A DNA stretch of 64,000 nt from Cyanobium sp. PCC 7001 (GTDB taxonomy: Bacteria; Cyanobacteriota; Cyanobacteriia; PCC-6307; Cyanobiaceae). Position numbers and translations under genes: made by a program. This document shows, in pieces, positions 7,925 to 16,005 of this stretch. Below the pieces are notes generated by a model. The model was not told where the DNA came from and searched no databases. It saw nothing but the letters and a program-made list of their open reading frames with translations. The DNA is taken from positions 248,001-312,000 of the forward strand of contig NZ_DS990556.1 of NCBI RefSeq assembly GCF_000155635.1, in the 5' to 3' direction. Every line of letters starts with the position of its first letter. Position 1 is the stretch's first letter.

Positions 7925-9310
7925 TCAGAACAGCTCCAGGTAGCGCTCGGTCTCCCAGCTGGAGATGGCGCTGTGGTAGCTGGCCCACTCCTCCCGCTTG
8001 AAGCTGATGAAGGCGTCGGCCATGGCCTCGCCGAACACCTCCCGGCCGAGGGGATCGGCCGCGAAGGCCTCGATCGCTTCGCCGAGGGTGCGCGGCAGGG
8101 TGGTGAGCCCGCGCCGGGCCCGCTCCTCGGGGCTGAGCCGGTAGGCATTCACCAGGTTGGGCTCGCCGGGGTCGAGGCCCTCGCGGATCCCCTCGAGACC
8201 GGCGGCGAGCAACAGCGCCGCGGCCAGGTAGGGGTTGCAGGCACTGTCCGTGGCGCGGCACTCCACCCGGCTGCCGGCACCGGGGATGCGCAGCATGTTG
8301 GTGCGGTTGTTGTTGCCGTAGCAGATGAACACCGGCGCCCAGGTGAAGCCGCTCATGCTTCCCTGCACCACCAGCCGCTTGTAGCTGTTCACAGTGGGGG
8401 CGATCACGGCGCAGATCGCCGGGGCATGGCGCAGGATGCCGGCGATGAACTGGCGCCCCAGCGGGCTCACCCAGCTGCCGGTGCCATCCGGCGGGGTGAA
8501 CAGATTGGTGCCGCTCTCCAGATCGGCCAGCGACATGTTGAAGTGGGCGCCGCTCCCGGTGCGATCGGCGAATGGCTTGGGCATGAAGCTGGCGATCAGC
8601 CCGTGCTTGCGGGTGATCTCCCGGGCCATCAGCCGGAAGAACGTGACCCGGTCCGCCGTGATCAGGGCATCGGCGTAGCCGAAGTCAGTTTCGAACTGGC
8701 CGTTGCCGTCCTCGTGGTCGAAGGAGTACACGCCCCAGCCCAGGGCGTTCATGGCCTGCACCAGCTCATCGAGCCAGTCGAGGTTGTCCAGCAGCCCGCG
8801 CAGGTCGTAGCAGGGCTTGCCCAGGGTGTCGGCGCTGCTGGCCGGACCGAGGGAACCGTCGGCGCCGCGCCGCAGCACGAAGAACTCGGTTTCCACGCCG
8901 AGGTTGAAGCGCAGACCCATCCGGGCCGCCTGCTCCCGCACGCGGCAGAGGATGGCGCGGCTACAGGCCTCGAAGGGCTGGCCATGGAGGTGCAGGGTGC
9001 TGGCCATCCACACCGTGTCGGGCCGCCAGGGCAGCACGGTGGCGGAGCTCAGGTCCGGCACGGCGGCCACCTCGTCGTCGCTCACGTCCTGGGGCACGCC
9101 GTCGAGGGCGGCGCCGGTGAACAGCTCCGATCCCGCCAGCATCGCCGGCAGGTGGTGCAGGGGCACGGCCTTGGCCTTGCACACCCCATGCAGGTCCACG
9201 AAGCTGGCCAGGGCGTAATGCACGCCCTGCTCTTCCAGCCCGGTGCGGGCGTCCTCAGCAGTCACTCCGCTGGCGCTCACACCGCCGGCGGTCAAGCCGC
9301 TGGCGCTCAT
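7925..9310 (-). CDS. GlnT-type (type III) glutamine synthetase homologue
   Basis: A 461-residue enzyme of the glutamine synthetase superfamily. Visible landmarks are [15 protein letters not shown] at the start, the metal-binding [21 protein letters not shown], the ATP-site [10 protein letters not shown] and [10 protein letters not shown], then [10 protein letters not shown] and the Arg-rich [15 protein letters not shown]. The start ATG at 9308-9310 overlaps the stop of the HypB-like gene (ATGA). Relatives annotated GlnT or gamma-glutamylmethylamide synthetase ligate ammonia or alkylamines to glutamate. In this operon it could capture ammonia released by guanidine hydrolysis, or a small amine; sequence cannot decide. 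The first residues after the start repeat the words ASGLTAGG / ASGVTAE. Confidence 0.9.
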   Translation of the reverse strand: MSASGLTAGGVSASGVTAEDARTGLEEQGVHYALASFVDLHGVCKAKAVPLHHLPAMLAGSELFTGAALDGVPQDVSDDEVAAVPDLSSATVLPWRPDTVWMASTLHLHGQPFEACSRAILCRVREQAARMGLRFNLGVETEFFVLRRGADGSLGPASSADTLGKPCYDLRGLLDNLDWLDELVQAMNALGWGVYSFDHEDGNGQFETDFGYADALITADRVTFFRLMAREITRKHGLIASFMPKPFADRTGSGAHFNMSLADLESGTNLFTPPDGTGSWVSPLGRQFIAGILRHAPAICAVIAPTVNSYKRLVVQGSMSGFTWAPVFICYGNNNRTNMLRIPGAGSRVECRATDSACNPYLAAALLLAAGLEGIREGLDPGEPNLVNAYRLSPEERARRGLTTLPRTLGEAIEAFAADPLGREVFGEAMADAFISFKREEWASYHSAISSWETERYLELF

Positions 9311-10020
9311 GGGCTCACCAGGGCAGGAGTGGCTGCCACGGCCTGATGCTGCAGGGCCCGTTGCTGACTCACCCAAGCGTGCCAGGCATCCAGACCCTCG
9401 CCGCTGCTGGCGGACACCCGGATCACGGCACAACGGGGATTCACCTGGCGGATGTGGGCTTCGATGCGCTCCACATCCACCGCCAGGTGGGGCAGCAGAT
9501 CCGTCTTGGTGATCAGCACGCAGTCGGCTTCACGGAACATCACCGGGTACTTGAGCGGCTTGTCGTCGCCTTCGGTGACACTCAGCAGGGCCACCTTGCG
9601 GTGTTCGCCCACCTCGAATTCGGCGGGGCACACCAGGTTGCCCACGTTCTCCACCCAGAGAATGTCGAGGCTGGAGGGATCCAGCCGCTGACGCAGCAGC
9701 TTCAGGCCCCCCGCCACCATGGCCGCATCGAGATGACAGGCGCGGCCGGTGGTGATCGGCACCACGGGCACGCCCACGGCTTCCAGCCGCTGGGCATCGA
9801 GGTGGGTGGTCATGTCCCCTTCCAGCACCGCCATGGCATGGCGGCCGGCGAGCTGGGCGAGGGACCGCTCGAGCAGGGAGGTCTTGCCCGCTCCCGGGCT
9901 GCTCATCACGTTCAGACAGAGCAGGTTCCAGCCATCGAAGTGCTCGCGGTTGTGCTCGGCCTGGTGCTGGTTGGCCGCCAGCAGATTGAGACCGAGGGTG
10001 TCTTCCAGAGGCATGTGCAT
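9307..10020 (-). CDS. ghaB: HypB-like GTPase, nickel insertion accessory for guanidine hydrolase
   Basis: A 237-residue P-loop GTPase. The P-loop [10 protein letters not shown] lies at residues 41-50, followed by [12 protein letters not shown], the metal-site region [10 protein letters not shown] and the [12 protein letters not shown] segment typical of HypB, then the guanine-specificity TKTD. It lacks the His-rich N-terminus of some HypB proteins. It delivers Ni to a client enzyme together with HypA. No [NiFe] hydrogenase gene is seen; the client is evidently the Ni-dependent guanidine hydrolase two genes upstream, as for the paired chaperones described for Synechocystis GdmH. I start at the first of two in-frame ATGs (10018-10020), 5 bases after the HypA-like stop. 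Confidence 0.9.
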   Translation of the reverse strand: MHMPLEDTLGLNLLAANQHQAEHNREHFDGWNLLCLNVMSSPGAGKTSLLERSLAQLAGRHAMAVLEGDMTTHLDAQRLEAVGVPVVPITTGRACHLDAAMVAGGLKLLRQRLDPSSLDILWVENVGNLVCPAEFEVGEHRKVALLSVTEGDDKPLKYPVMFREADCVLITKTDLLPHLAVDVERIEAHIRQVNPRCAVIRVSASSGEGLDAWHAWVSQQRALQHQAVAATPALVSP

Positions 10021-10025
10021 GGCGA

Positions 10026-10424
10026 TCAGGCGGTGGTGAGCAGGGATGGCGAAGCGCTGGCCACAGGCGGCTGGAAGGTGTAATCCACCGAGCGGATCTT
10101 GAGTTCGCGGCCGCTCACGATCTCCTCCATCGGGTGCTGGCAGCAGGGGGACCGGTAGCCCTCCTCTGGTGAGGGGGTGTAGGTGCCGTTGCAGCGAACG
10201 CAGCGGCCCTGGAGGGGCACGGTTTCGATCGCCAGCGCGGTGCCCTCGAGCCAGCTGCCGGTCACGGCGGCGTTCCAGGTGAACACCAGCTGATCCGGTT
10301 CCACGCAGGTGAAGTCCCCCACCAGCAGATGCACCGTGGACACCCGGGGTTCGGCGGGAGCGTGCTGCTGCTTCCACTCCTGCATGGCCAGCAGCAGGCA
10401 CTTGGTCATGTCGACTTCATGCAT
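10026..10424 (-). CDS. ghaA: HypA-like nickel metallochaperone for guanidine hydrolase
   Basis: A 132-residue HypA family protein. It begins MHEVDMTK, with His2 as the conserved Ni ligand, and has a zinc-finger region with CVRC and SPCCQHP around residues 75-97. The C-terminal tail beyond the core is Ser/Ala-rich. It begins 4 bases after the gdmH stop and ends 5 bases before the HypB-like start, so the chaperone pair is co-expressed with the enzyme. Role: hands Ni2+ to the guanidine hydrolase apoenzyme in the cytoplasm. A hydrogenase role is unlikely given the context. Confidence 0.9.
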   Translation of the reverse strand: MHEVDMTKCLLLAMQEWKQQHAPAEPRVSTVHLLVGDFTCVEPDQLVFTWNAAVTGSWLEGTALAIETVPLQGRCVRCNGTYTPSPEEGYRSPCCQHPMEEIVSGRELKIRSVDYTFQPPVASASPSLLTTA

Positions 10425-10428
10425 CCGC

Positions 10429-11619
10429 TCACCTCCAGGCCTGATCGACGTGCATGTTGCAGATGTCGCTGATCCAGCCCGGCTTCGCCTTCCTCGGCAG
10501 CTGGCCGCTCACCACCAGGTGGGCCATCGTGTCGCAGATCACCCGGGTGGCCATCAGGGAGGTCATGTCACTGATGTCGTAGGGAGGGGACACCTCCACC
10601 ACCTCGAGGCCGCAGACCGGCACATTGCGCACGATCAGTTCCAGCAGCTTGAGGGCCTCCCGCGGCAGCAGGCCGCCCGGCTCGGGCCAGCCGGTGCCGG
10701 GCACGAAGCCGGCGTCGATGCAGTCGATGTCGAAGGAGATGTACACGCAGTCGGTGCCGTCGGTGGCGCGTTCGATCGCGAACTTCGCCGCCGCCTCCAG
10801 GCCCATCTCGCAGATGTCGGTGACGGTGAGCACGTTGGTGCCCCGCTCCCGGCACACCTTCACCCCCTCGCGCGGCACCTGCCAGCCGCCGATGCCGAGC
10901 TGCACCAGGTTCTGCGCTGGTGCATTGGCCATGTTCGTGGCATGGAACCACGGGCAGGTGTGCATCCGCTCGTCCAGATCGATCTCCTGGGTGTCCACAT
11001 GGCGATCGAAGTGGATGATCCCCACCTTCTTGTCACCCAGATGGCGGCAGACGCCGCGCACGGTGGGGAAGCCGATCGAGTGATCGCCGCCCAGGATGAT
11101 CGGGAAGGCTCCGCTGCTGAACACATGAGCCACACCCTTGGAGATCTGGTCGAAGCTCTTTTCGTTGTTGGCGGGAATGGTGAAGATGTCCCCCACATCG
11201 CAGAGCTTGATCTGTTCGCGCAGATCCACCCCCATCTCGTAGTTGTAGGGGGTGTAGAGCGCCGAGATGCGGCGGATGCCCTGGGGGCCGAAGCGGGTGC
11301 CGGGCCGGTAGGTGGTGCCGGAATCGTGGGGCACGCCGAGGACGGCCACGTCGAACTCACCGACGCGGTTCACATCCTCGATGTACGGGGCCTTCATGAA
11401 GGTGTTGATGCCCGCGTAGTGGGGCAGTTCACCGCGGGAGAAGGTGGAGATGCGCCGATCGATGATGCTTTCGGCGGCCTCCAGGCCGAAGCGATGGGCC
11501 TGGTCCACCTCCTGCTGCCAGCCGGTGAGGGGAAGCTGGCGTTCCTTCTCGAGGGCGCGGAAGCCTTCGCCGGGATGCTGCCGGTCAAAGGCGCCTTCAG
11601 CGCCTGACGGTGAAACCAT
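10429..11619 (-). CDS. gdmH: guanidine hydrolase (Ni-dependent ureohydrolase family)
   Basis: A 396-residue member of the arginase/agmatinase superfamily with the long N-terminal extension (about 85 residues) typical of guanidine hydrolases. Metal ligands are H180 in GGDHSIGF, D205/H207/D209 in FDRHVDTQ, and D297/D299 in SFDIDCID. The C-terminal GTGWPEPGG replaces the usual GTGTPEPGG. It hydrolyses guanidine to urea and ammonia. An older annotation would be agmatinase (SpeB), but the HypA/HypB pair, the importer and especially the guanidine-I riboswitch immediately upstream make guanidine the substrate. The start ATG at 11617-11619 has no Shine-Dalgarno sequence; the preceding bases are a C-run. 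It is the first gene of a probable eight-gene operon extending to 4077. Confidence 0.93.
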   Translation of the reverse strand: MVSPSGAEGAFDRQHPGEGFRALEKERQLPLTGWQQEVDQAHRFGLEAAESIIDRRISTFSRGELPHYAGINTFMKAPYIEDVNRVGEFDVAVLGVPHDSGTTYRPGTRFGPQGIRRISALYTPYNYEMGVDLREQIKLCDVGDIFTIPANNEKSFDQISKGVAHVFSSGAFPIILGGDHSIGFPTVRGVCRHLGDKKVGIIHFDRHVDTQEIDLDERMHTCPWFHATNMANAPAQNLVQLGIGGWQVPREGVKVCRERGTNVLTVTDICEMGLEAAAKFAIERATDGTDCVYISFDIDCIDAGFVPGTGWPEPGGLLPREALKLLELIVRNVPVCGLEVVEVSPPYDISDMTSLMATRVICDTMAHLVVSGQLPRKAKPGWISDICNMHVDQAWR

Positions 11620-11645
11620 GGGGGGACGGGAGAGGGGAATGGGGC

Positions 11646-11758
11646 GGTCTCCCGGGCTTTTGTCCCTCCGTGCACCGGCGCCGCCGGTGTAGTTCTCTCG
11701 GACCAGACGCTGCTGAGGGGCCCTGAAGATCAGGAACCAACGCAGCCGGAACCCTAGA
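11646..11758 (-). promoter_or_regulatory. guanidine-I (ykkC) riboswitch
   Basis: On the minus strand the leader carries the conserved ykkC elements in order: CTAGGGTTCCG (11747-11757), GGTCCGAGAG (11695-11704), a GC hairpin ACCGGC-GGC-GCCGGT (11674-11688), then CACGGAGGGACAAAAGCCCG, continuing GGAGA (11648-11672 as a whole). These match the guanidine-I aptamer closely. It ends 28 bases before the gdmH start. The 3' aptamer strand CGGGAGA (11648-11654) is complementary to TCTCCCG at 11627-11633, giving an alternative hairpin that stops 7 bases before the ATG. No U-run follows, so control may act at translation rather than termination. Guanidine is expected to switch the operon on. Confidence 0.95.
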
Positions 11759-11774
11759 ACCTGTCCGCCAGTGG

Positions 11775-11780
11775 AGTCTG
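11775..11780 (-). promoter_or_regulatory. -10 element of NtcA-activated promoter for the guanidine operon
   Basis: CAGACT on the minus strand, matching the second A and final T of TAN3T, 22 bases after the NtcA box. This is the spacing of class II NtcA promoters, which lack a -35. Transcription would start around 11765-11768, just ahead of the riboswitch aptamer. Confidence 0.6.
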
Positions 11781-11802
11781 GGGGAAGCGCAGGGTCGGCT
11801 CA

Positions 11803-11816
11803 GTACCGATCACTAC
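11803..11816 (-). promoter_or_regulatory. NtcA-binding site, GTA-N8-TAC
   Basis: The minus strand reads GTAGTGATCGGTAC, a perfect GTA-N8-TAC palindrome, located 22 bases upstream of the -10 element and about 45 bases upstream of the guanidine-I aptamer. NtcA is the cyanobacterial CRP-family activator of nitrogen-scavenging genes. The position and distance predict activation of the gdmH operon under nitrogen limitation. Confidence 0.8.
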
Positions 11817-11900
11817 CAATGGGCTGATCATGGGCTGATCCCGTTGCTCCGATCCCGCGGGGCGGATCCCGGTGAGGGTTGTTCGGTCGCTGGGGGCCGT

Positions 11901-11965
11901 GGCTGTGTTCTGCGGCTGTGCTCTGCGGCTGTGTTCTGCAGGTGTGTTCAGTGGCTGTGGTCGTG
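11901..11965. repeat. 13-base tandem repeat, about 4-5 copies
   Basis: Units GGCTGTGTTCTGC (11901-11913), GGCTGTGCTCTGC (11914-11926) and GGCTGTGTTCTGC (11927-11939), followed by two decayed units to about 11965. It lies between the NtcA box and the small His-rich gene, overlapping that gene's last codons. Confidence 0.75.
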
Positions 11966-12133
11966 TTGGTGGTGAGGCTGCCCATGCTGCTGTCCGCCGG
12001 CGTTGCTGCCCTGCTGGGTGGGCTGGTGGTGGTCCGGGTGGGCCAGGGAAGGCAGGCCGAGCAGCAGCAGCGATCCCGCCGCCAGAACACGGGCTCCCCG
12101 CTGGGCCAGGGGCATCAGGGAGAACCGCGTCAT
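11948..12133 (-). CDS. small His-rich exported peptide, probable metal binder
   Basis: A 61-residue open frame starting at the ATG at 12131-12133. Residues 1-31 form a clear signal peptide: basic start (MTRF...QRGAR), hydrophobic core (AAGSLLLLGLP) and a signal peptidase I site at SLA. The predicted 30-residue mature peptide begins HPDHHQP and ends QPHHQHDHSH, with 9 histidines and no cysteine. Such a composition suggests periplasmic binding of Ni, Zn or Cu. It lies upstream of, and on the same strand as, the Ni-dependent guanidine hydrolase operon, so nickel buffering is an attractive inference. No clear ribosome-binding site is visible and the region contains repeats, so a chance frame remains possible. 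Confidence 0.5.
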   Translation of the reverse strand: MTRFSLMPLAQRGARVLAAGSLLLLGLPSLAHPDHHQPTQQGSNAGGQQHGQPHHQHDHSH

Positions 12134-12261
12134 CGAGAAGCTGCAGAAGGAGATGGGCGGACCGTATCCAGCGGCAGGGCGCAGGCCGGTAACGGACGAC
12201 ACCAATCCCGCCCCAGGGACCTGCATCGCGGGAGACCCGGTGCAGGAGCCCTGGCGGGGGC

Positions 12262-13671
12262 TCAGGGCCGGCCCCCGGCCGCCAGCATCTGCTCCGGCTG
12301 TACCCACTGGTCGAACTCCTCGGCACTCAGTTCGCCCAGCACCAGCGCCGCTTCCCGCAGGCTGAGCTTGTGCTGGTGGGCGTGCTTGGCGATGGCGCAG
12401 GCCCGGTCGTAGCCGATGGCCGGCGTGAGGGCCGTGACCAGCATCAGGCTCTGGTCGAGCAGGGTGGCGATCCGGGCCTCGTCGGCCACCAGACCCTCGA
12501 TGCAGTGGGCGCGGAAGCCCTCACAGGCCCCGGCCAGCAGCGCGATGCTCTCCAGCACGTTGTGGGCGAGCAGGGGCTTGAACACGTTGAGTTCGAAGTT
12601 GCCCTGGCTGGCGGCCATCTGCACCGCCGCGTTGTTGCCCATCACCTGCACGGCCACCATGGTGAGGCTCTCGCACTGGGTGGGATTCACCTTGCCGGGC
12701 ATGATCGAGGAGCCCGGTTCGTTCTCCGGCAGCACCAGTTCGCCCAGGCCGCAGCGGGGGCCGCTGGCCAGCCAGCGGATGTCGTTGCCGATCTTCATCA
12801 GCGAGCCCGCCAGCACCGTGAGCGCCCCGTGCACCGCCGCCAGGGGTTCATGGCCGGCCAGGGCCTGGAACTTGTTGGGGGCGCTGGTGAACGGCAGGCC
12901 CAGGCGCTCCGACAGCCGCGTGGCCACGGCCTCGCCGAACCCCTGGGGTGCATTCAGGCCCGTGCCCACGGCGGTGCCGCCGATCGCCAGCTGGTGCAGC
13001 TGGGGCAGGGCGGCCCTCAGGGTGTCCAGCCCCAGCTGGAGCTGAGCCCCGTAGCCGCTAAATTCCTGCCCCAGGCTGAGGGGCACCGCGTCCTGCAGGT
13101 GGGTGCGGCCGATCTTCACCACACGGCTGTAGGCCGTGGCCTTGACCTCCAGGGCCGCCTTGAGCGCTTCCACGGATGGAACCAGCTGGTGGTGCAGCTC
13201 CAGGGCCACCGCGACATGCAGGGCGGCTGGAAAGGTGTCGTTGCTCGACTGGCTGAGGTTGACGTGGTCGTTGGGGTGCACCGGCTGCTTCGAGCCCAGC
13301 ACCCCTCCCGCCGCCTCGATGGCGCGGTTGGCGATCACCTCGTTCACGTTCATGTTGGTCTGGGTGCCGGAGCCCGTCTGCCACACCTTCAGGGGGAATT
13401 CCGCGTCCAGCTCCCCTCTGGCCACCTCCTCGGCCGCCGCCACGACCAGCTCCGCCAGCTGGGGATCGAGCCTGCCCTTGTCCCGGTTCACCTCGGCGCA
13501 GGCCGCCTTGAGCTGGCCGAAGGCCCGCACCACGGGCAGCGGCATCGGCTGACCGAACGGGAAGAACCGCAGCGAGCGCTGGGTCTGGGCGCCCCAGTAG
13601 CGGTTGGCGGGCACCGCGATCGGGCCCATGCTGTCGGTCTCGATCCGGGTCGGGGGGCTGGCGGCGGTCAT
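12262..13671 (-). CDS. fumC: fumarate hydratase, class II
   Basis: A 469-residue homotetrameric TCA-cycle enzyme interconverting fumarate and malate. The family signature [15 protein letters not shown] is present near residue 316, with [14 protein letters not shown] near 99, the [14 protein letters not shown] segment and [10 protein letters not shown]. Length is normal for class II fumarases (about 460). The ATG at 13669-13671 overlaps the stop of the upstream thylakoid protein gene by 4 bases. No metal cofactor is needed. Aspartase or argininosuccinate lyase are excluded by the full signature set. Confidence 0.96.
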   Translation of the reverse strand: MTAASPPTRIETDSMGPIAVPANRYWGAQTQRSLRFFPFGQPMPLPVVRAFGQLKAACAEVNRDKGRLDPQLAELVVAAAEEVARGELDAEFPLKVWQTGSGTQTNMNVNEVIANRAIEAAGGVLGSKQPVHPNDHVNLSQSSNDTFPAALHVAVALELHHQLVPSVEALKAALEVKATAYSRVVKIGRTHLQDAVPLSLGQEFSGYGAQLQLGLDTLRAALPQLHQLAIGGTAVGTGLNAPQGFGEAVATRLSERLGLPFTSAPNKFQALAGHEPLAAVHGALTVLAGSLMKIGNDIRWLASGPRCGLGELVLPENEPGSSIMPGKVNPTQCESLTMVAVQVMGNNAAVQMAASQGNFELNVFKPLLAHNVLESIALLAGACEGFRAHCIEGLVADEARIATLLDQSLMLVTALTPAIGYDRACAIAKHAHQHKLSLREAALVLGELSAEEFDQWVQPEQMLAAGGRP

Positions 13672-14294
13672 CGGCTGCCGATCACCTCGGTGTTCAGCTC
13701 GTTGAAGCTCATGCTGCCGCTGCTCTGGAAGGAGTCCGGCAGGGGGATGCCGGTGGCCTGACTCACGGCGGGGTTGATGCGATCCACCGACACGGGGCCC
13801 TCGGCATCGAGCAGCACCCGGCCTTCGCCATCGAGCACCACCACCTGGGGGATGTGGCCGTGCCAGTAGTGGGCCGGGTCGCCGGCGCCGGTCTCGGGCC
13901 GGTTCTGGAGGGGATCGGTCACCAGGGGAATCAGCTCGATGCTGTTGCCCCAGAGCCGTTGCAGCTCCGATACCACCGGCGAGAACTGCTTGCTGGCGGC
14001 ATCATCGTCGAGATAGAAGACCAGCACCGCCGGCCGGTGCTCCTGCAGGGTCTGGGCCAGGCTGCTGCGCGGCGGCACCAGGGAACCGTTGCCGGCGTAG
14101 AGGGCGTAGATGTTGCCGTCGTAGGTGTTGTTGGTGAGGGAAGCGAGGGCAGGGTTGACCCCGCAGAGGATCACGGCCAGGGTCAGCAGCGGCGCCAGCA
14201 CCGCCCCCATCACGGCCGCCAGCCCGTTCTCCAGCAGGCCCTGACTCCACGGCCTCGTGTCGTGCTCCGGCTTCCGCAACGCCCTGGTCCCCAT
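13668..14294 (-). CDS. thylakoid thioredoxin-like protein, photosystem I accumulation factor family
   Basis: A 208-residue protein with an N-terminal membrane segment ([20 protein letters not shown], near residues 27-46) and a thioredoxin-like domain beginning [19 protein letters not shown], with the cis-Pro region [17 protein letters not shown]. There is no CxxC, so it is not a redox-active thioredoxin. Cyanobacterial relatives (Slr1796-like, as I recall) are needed for normal photosystem I levels. The ATG at 14292-14294 is chosen because a longer frame would overlap the next gene. It is translationally coupled to fumC by an ATGA overlap, though no functional link is obvious. Confidence 0.7.
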   Translation of the reverse strand: MGTRALRKPEHDTRPWSQGLLENGLAAVMGAVLAPLLTLAVILCGVNPALASLTNNTYDGNIYALYAGNGSLVPPRSSLAQTLQEHRPAVLVFYLDDDAASKQFSPVVSELQRLWGNSIELIPLVTDPLQNRPETGAGDPAHYWHGHIPQVVVLDGEGRVLLDAEGPVSVDRINPAVSQATGIPLPDSFQSSGSMSFNELNTEVIGSR

Positions 14295-14328
14295 GGAATG
14301 GGGCCATTGTGGAGGGTTGGCCCTCCCC

Positions 14329-15969
14329 CTAGGGGCGGCCGGTGCGCCGGCCCATGCCCTGCACGATGCCCCGTCCCACCAGACCGATCGCCCGGCCCAC
14401 CACCTCGGTGAGCAGCACCACCACCAGGTTGCCGAGACTCTGCACCAGCTGCCGCAGCTGGGGCGCCACCGCATCGCGGGTTTCCAGGGCCAGGGTCACC
14501 AGCTGCTGGAGCGGGCCCAGGCGCTGCAGCTCACCGTCCCTGGGCTCCAGCAGGTTCACGGCGCCGATGCGTCCGCTGTCCACGCACAGCAGCTGGCGCC
14601 GGCTTTCGTAGATGGCGATCGGCCGCTCGAACAGGTCGCCCCAGCGCTGCTGCGCGTTGAGCTGGTTCCGCAGCCGCTCGAGATTGCGGGTGGCCAGCAG
14701 GTCGGAGCGCAGCAGGTAGCGCCGCAGCTCGGGCCAGCTGCCGCAGCAGGCCAGCACATCGGCCGCGAGCAGTTCGGCGGTGCGCACCAGCCAGTTGGCC
14801 ACCAGGCGCTCCAGGTGCAGTACGGCCCGCAGTTCATCGGCGGGCACCAGCTGGCCATCCACCAGCAGCGGCTGGGCCAGCACCAGCGTCGCCAGCATCG
14901 GCTGCAGATCGGGCAGTTCCGGGTCGATCACCGTGAGGTCGCTGGAGGCGATCAGGGTGCGAGACACCGGCTCCAGCATCCCCTGGCGCGGCAGCTGCAC
15001 GTAAGGGCTGGCCATGGCCCGCAGCGCCTGTTCACGCAGCTGGGGCTGGCAGGCCAGCCACCGTTCCAGCAGCGCATCGGCTCCTTCCGCGTCGGCGGCC
15101 AGCTGGCCCCGCAGGCTCTCCAGCTGGTCCAGCAGCGCCAGCAGCAGGTCGCGGCAGCGCTCCGGATGGAGGCCCTCGATGGCGAGCAGCTGCCCGCTCC
15201 GGTTCTCGAGCCCGGTGGCGATGGCCGCCTCCAGCCGCTGACGCACGGCCTGCCAGATGCCGGCCGCATTGCGCTGCTGGAGGGTGAGGATGCCGCCACG
15301 GCTCTCGGCCCCGGGTCCGGGGGTCACCGAAGCTGAAGCCGAAGCGGGAGCCCCGGACTCCGGCAGCTCCCAGGCCAGGCTCAGGGGGCCCCACAGCAGC
15401 AGCAGCAGCTGCCTGGCGCAGGCCAGCTCCCGCAGGCGGCCCTCCAGGGCCCAGCGCTGCAGGGGCTGGCTGGGCGGGGGATCCAGCAGCCGCTGGCAGA
15501 GGGCACGGGTGGCCTCGATCTGCTCCAGCCCGCTCACCAGCAGATGCTGGCCCAGCCCAAGCGGCTGGGGGGCCTCCCCCTCCGGCCGCAGCGCTGCGCC
15601 GGTCTGGAGCTGCAGCACCCGCCCGCCGGCCCGCAGGGTGCGGATGGCCTCCAGCAGCTCCTCCGGGCTTGGCGCTTCCAGCAGGCCATGGGCGGAGAGC
15701 TCCAGCAGGGTGGAGGCCGCCACGCCGTGGCCCGGCGGCAGCAGCACCAGCAGGGGCGCCGGGCGCCAGCGCTCCCGCAGCAGCAGGGTTTCGCGCCGCA
15801 GACTTTCGCCCGTGGTGCCGGCGGCGGGCCGCCATAGCACCAGGGTCGGAGCCCCCTTCAGCAGGGAGGGGTCGTCGACCGTCTCCAGATCGTCGAAGTG
15901 CTCGGCCAGCAGCCGCAGCAGCCCCGATGCCACCAGGGGTTCAGCGAACAGCAGGAGCTGCGGACTCAC
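14329..15969 (-). CDS. Ycf55-like (DUF3685) protein with pseudo-receiver N-terminus
   Basis: A 546-residue cyanobacterial/plastid-type protein. Residues 1-110 look like a response-regulator receiver fold (LLLFAEPLVASGLLRLLAEHF, then TLVLWRP, LLVLLPPGHG) but lack the phosphorylatable Asp pocket. The long remainder is helical and Leu-rich, and the C-terminal part (PIAIYESRRQLLCVDSGRIG onward) resembles the Ycf55/DUF3685 region. No enzymatic motif is visible and the function is unknown. It ends 34 bases before the thylakoid protein gene, so the two may be co-transcribed. The family assignment is from memory of conserved C-terminal features and is less sure than the gene itself. Confidence 0.7.
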   Translation of the reverse strand: MSPQLLLFAEPLVASGLLRLLAEHFDDLETVDDPSLLKGAPTLVLWRPAAGTTGESLRRETLLLRERWRPAPLLVLLPPGHGVAASTLLELSAHGLLEAPSPEELLEAIRTLRAGGRVLQLQTGAALRPEGEAPQPLGLGQHLLVSGLEQIEATRALCQRLLDPPPSQPLQRWALEGRLRELACARQLLLLLWGPLSLAWELPESGAPASASASVTPGPGAESRGGILTLQQRNAAGIWQAVRQRLEAAIATGLENRSGQLLAIEGLHPERCRDLLLALLDQLESLRGQLAADAEGADALLERWLACQPQLREQALRAMASPYVQLPRQGMLEPVSRTLIASSDLTVIDPELPDLQPMLATLVLAQPLLVDGQLVPADELRAVLHLERLVANWLVRTAELLAADVLACCGSWPELRRYLLRSDLLATRNLERLRNQLNAQQRWGDLFERPIAIYESRRQLLCVDSGRIGAVNLLEPRDGELQRLGPLQQLVTLALETRDAVAPQLRQLVQSLGNLVVVLLTEVVGRAIGLVGRGIVQGMGRRTGRP

Positions 15970-16005
15970 GCACCAGGGCCGAGTTGATGGCCCAAGGTAA
16001 CGAGC

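Noticed and set aside
9307-10424. HypA/HypB as hydrogenase maturation genes
   Set aside because: No hydrogenase structural or other hyp genes are in view; gene order ties them to gdmH.
10429-11619. Annotation as agmatinase (SpeB)
   Set aside because: Same superfamily, but the guanidine-I riboswitch, Ni chaperones, long N-terminus and GTGWPEPGG motif favour guanidine hydrolase.
11754-12326. Long minus-strand frame across the gdmH upstream region
   Set aside because: It crosses the NtcA site and repeat array, is Pro/Arg-rich and has no family features; only the 61-codon His-rich frame looks plausible.
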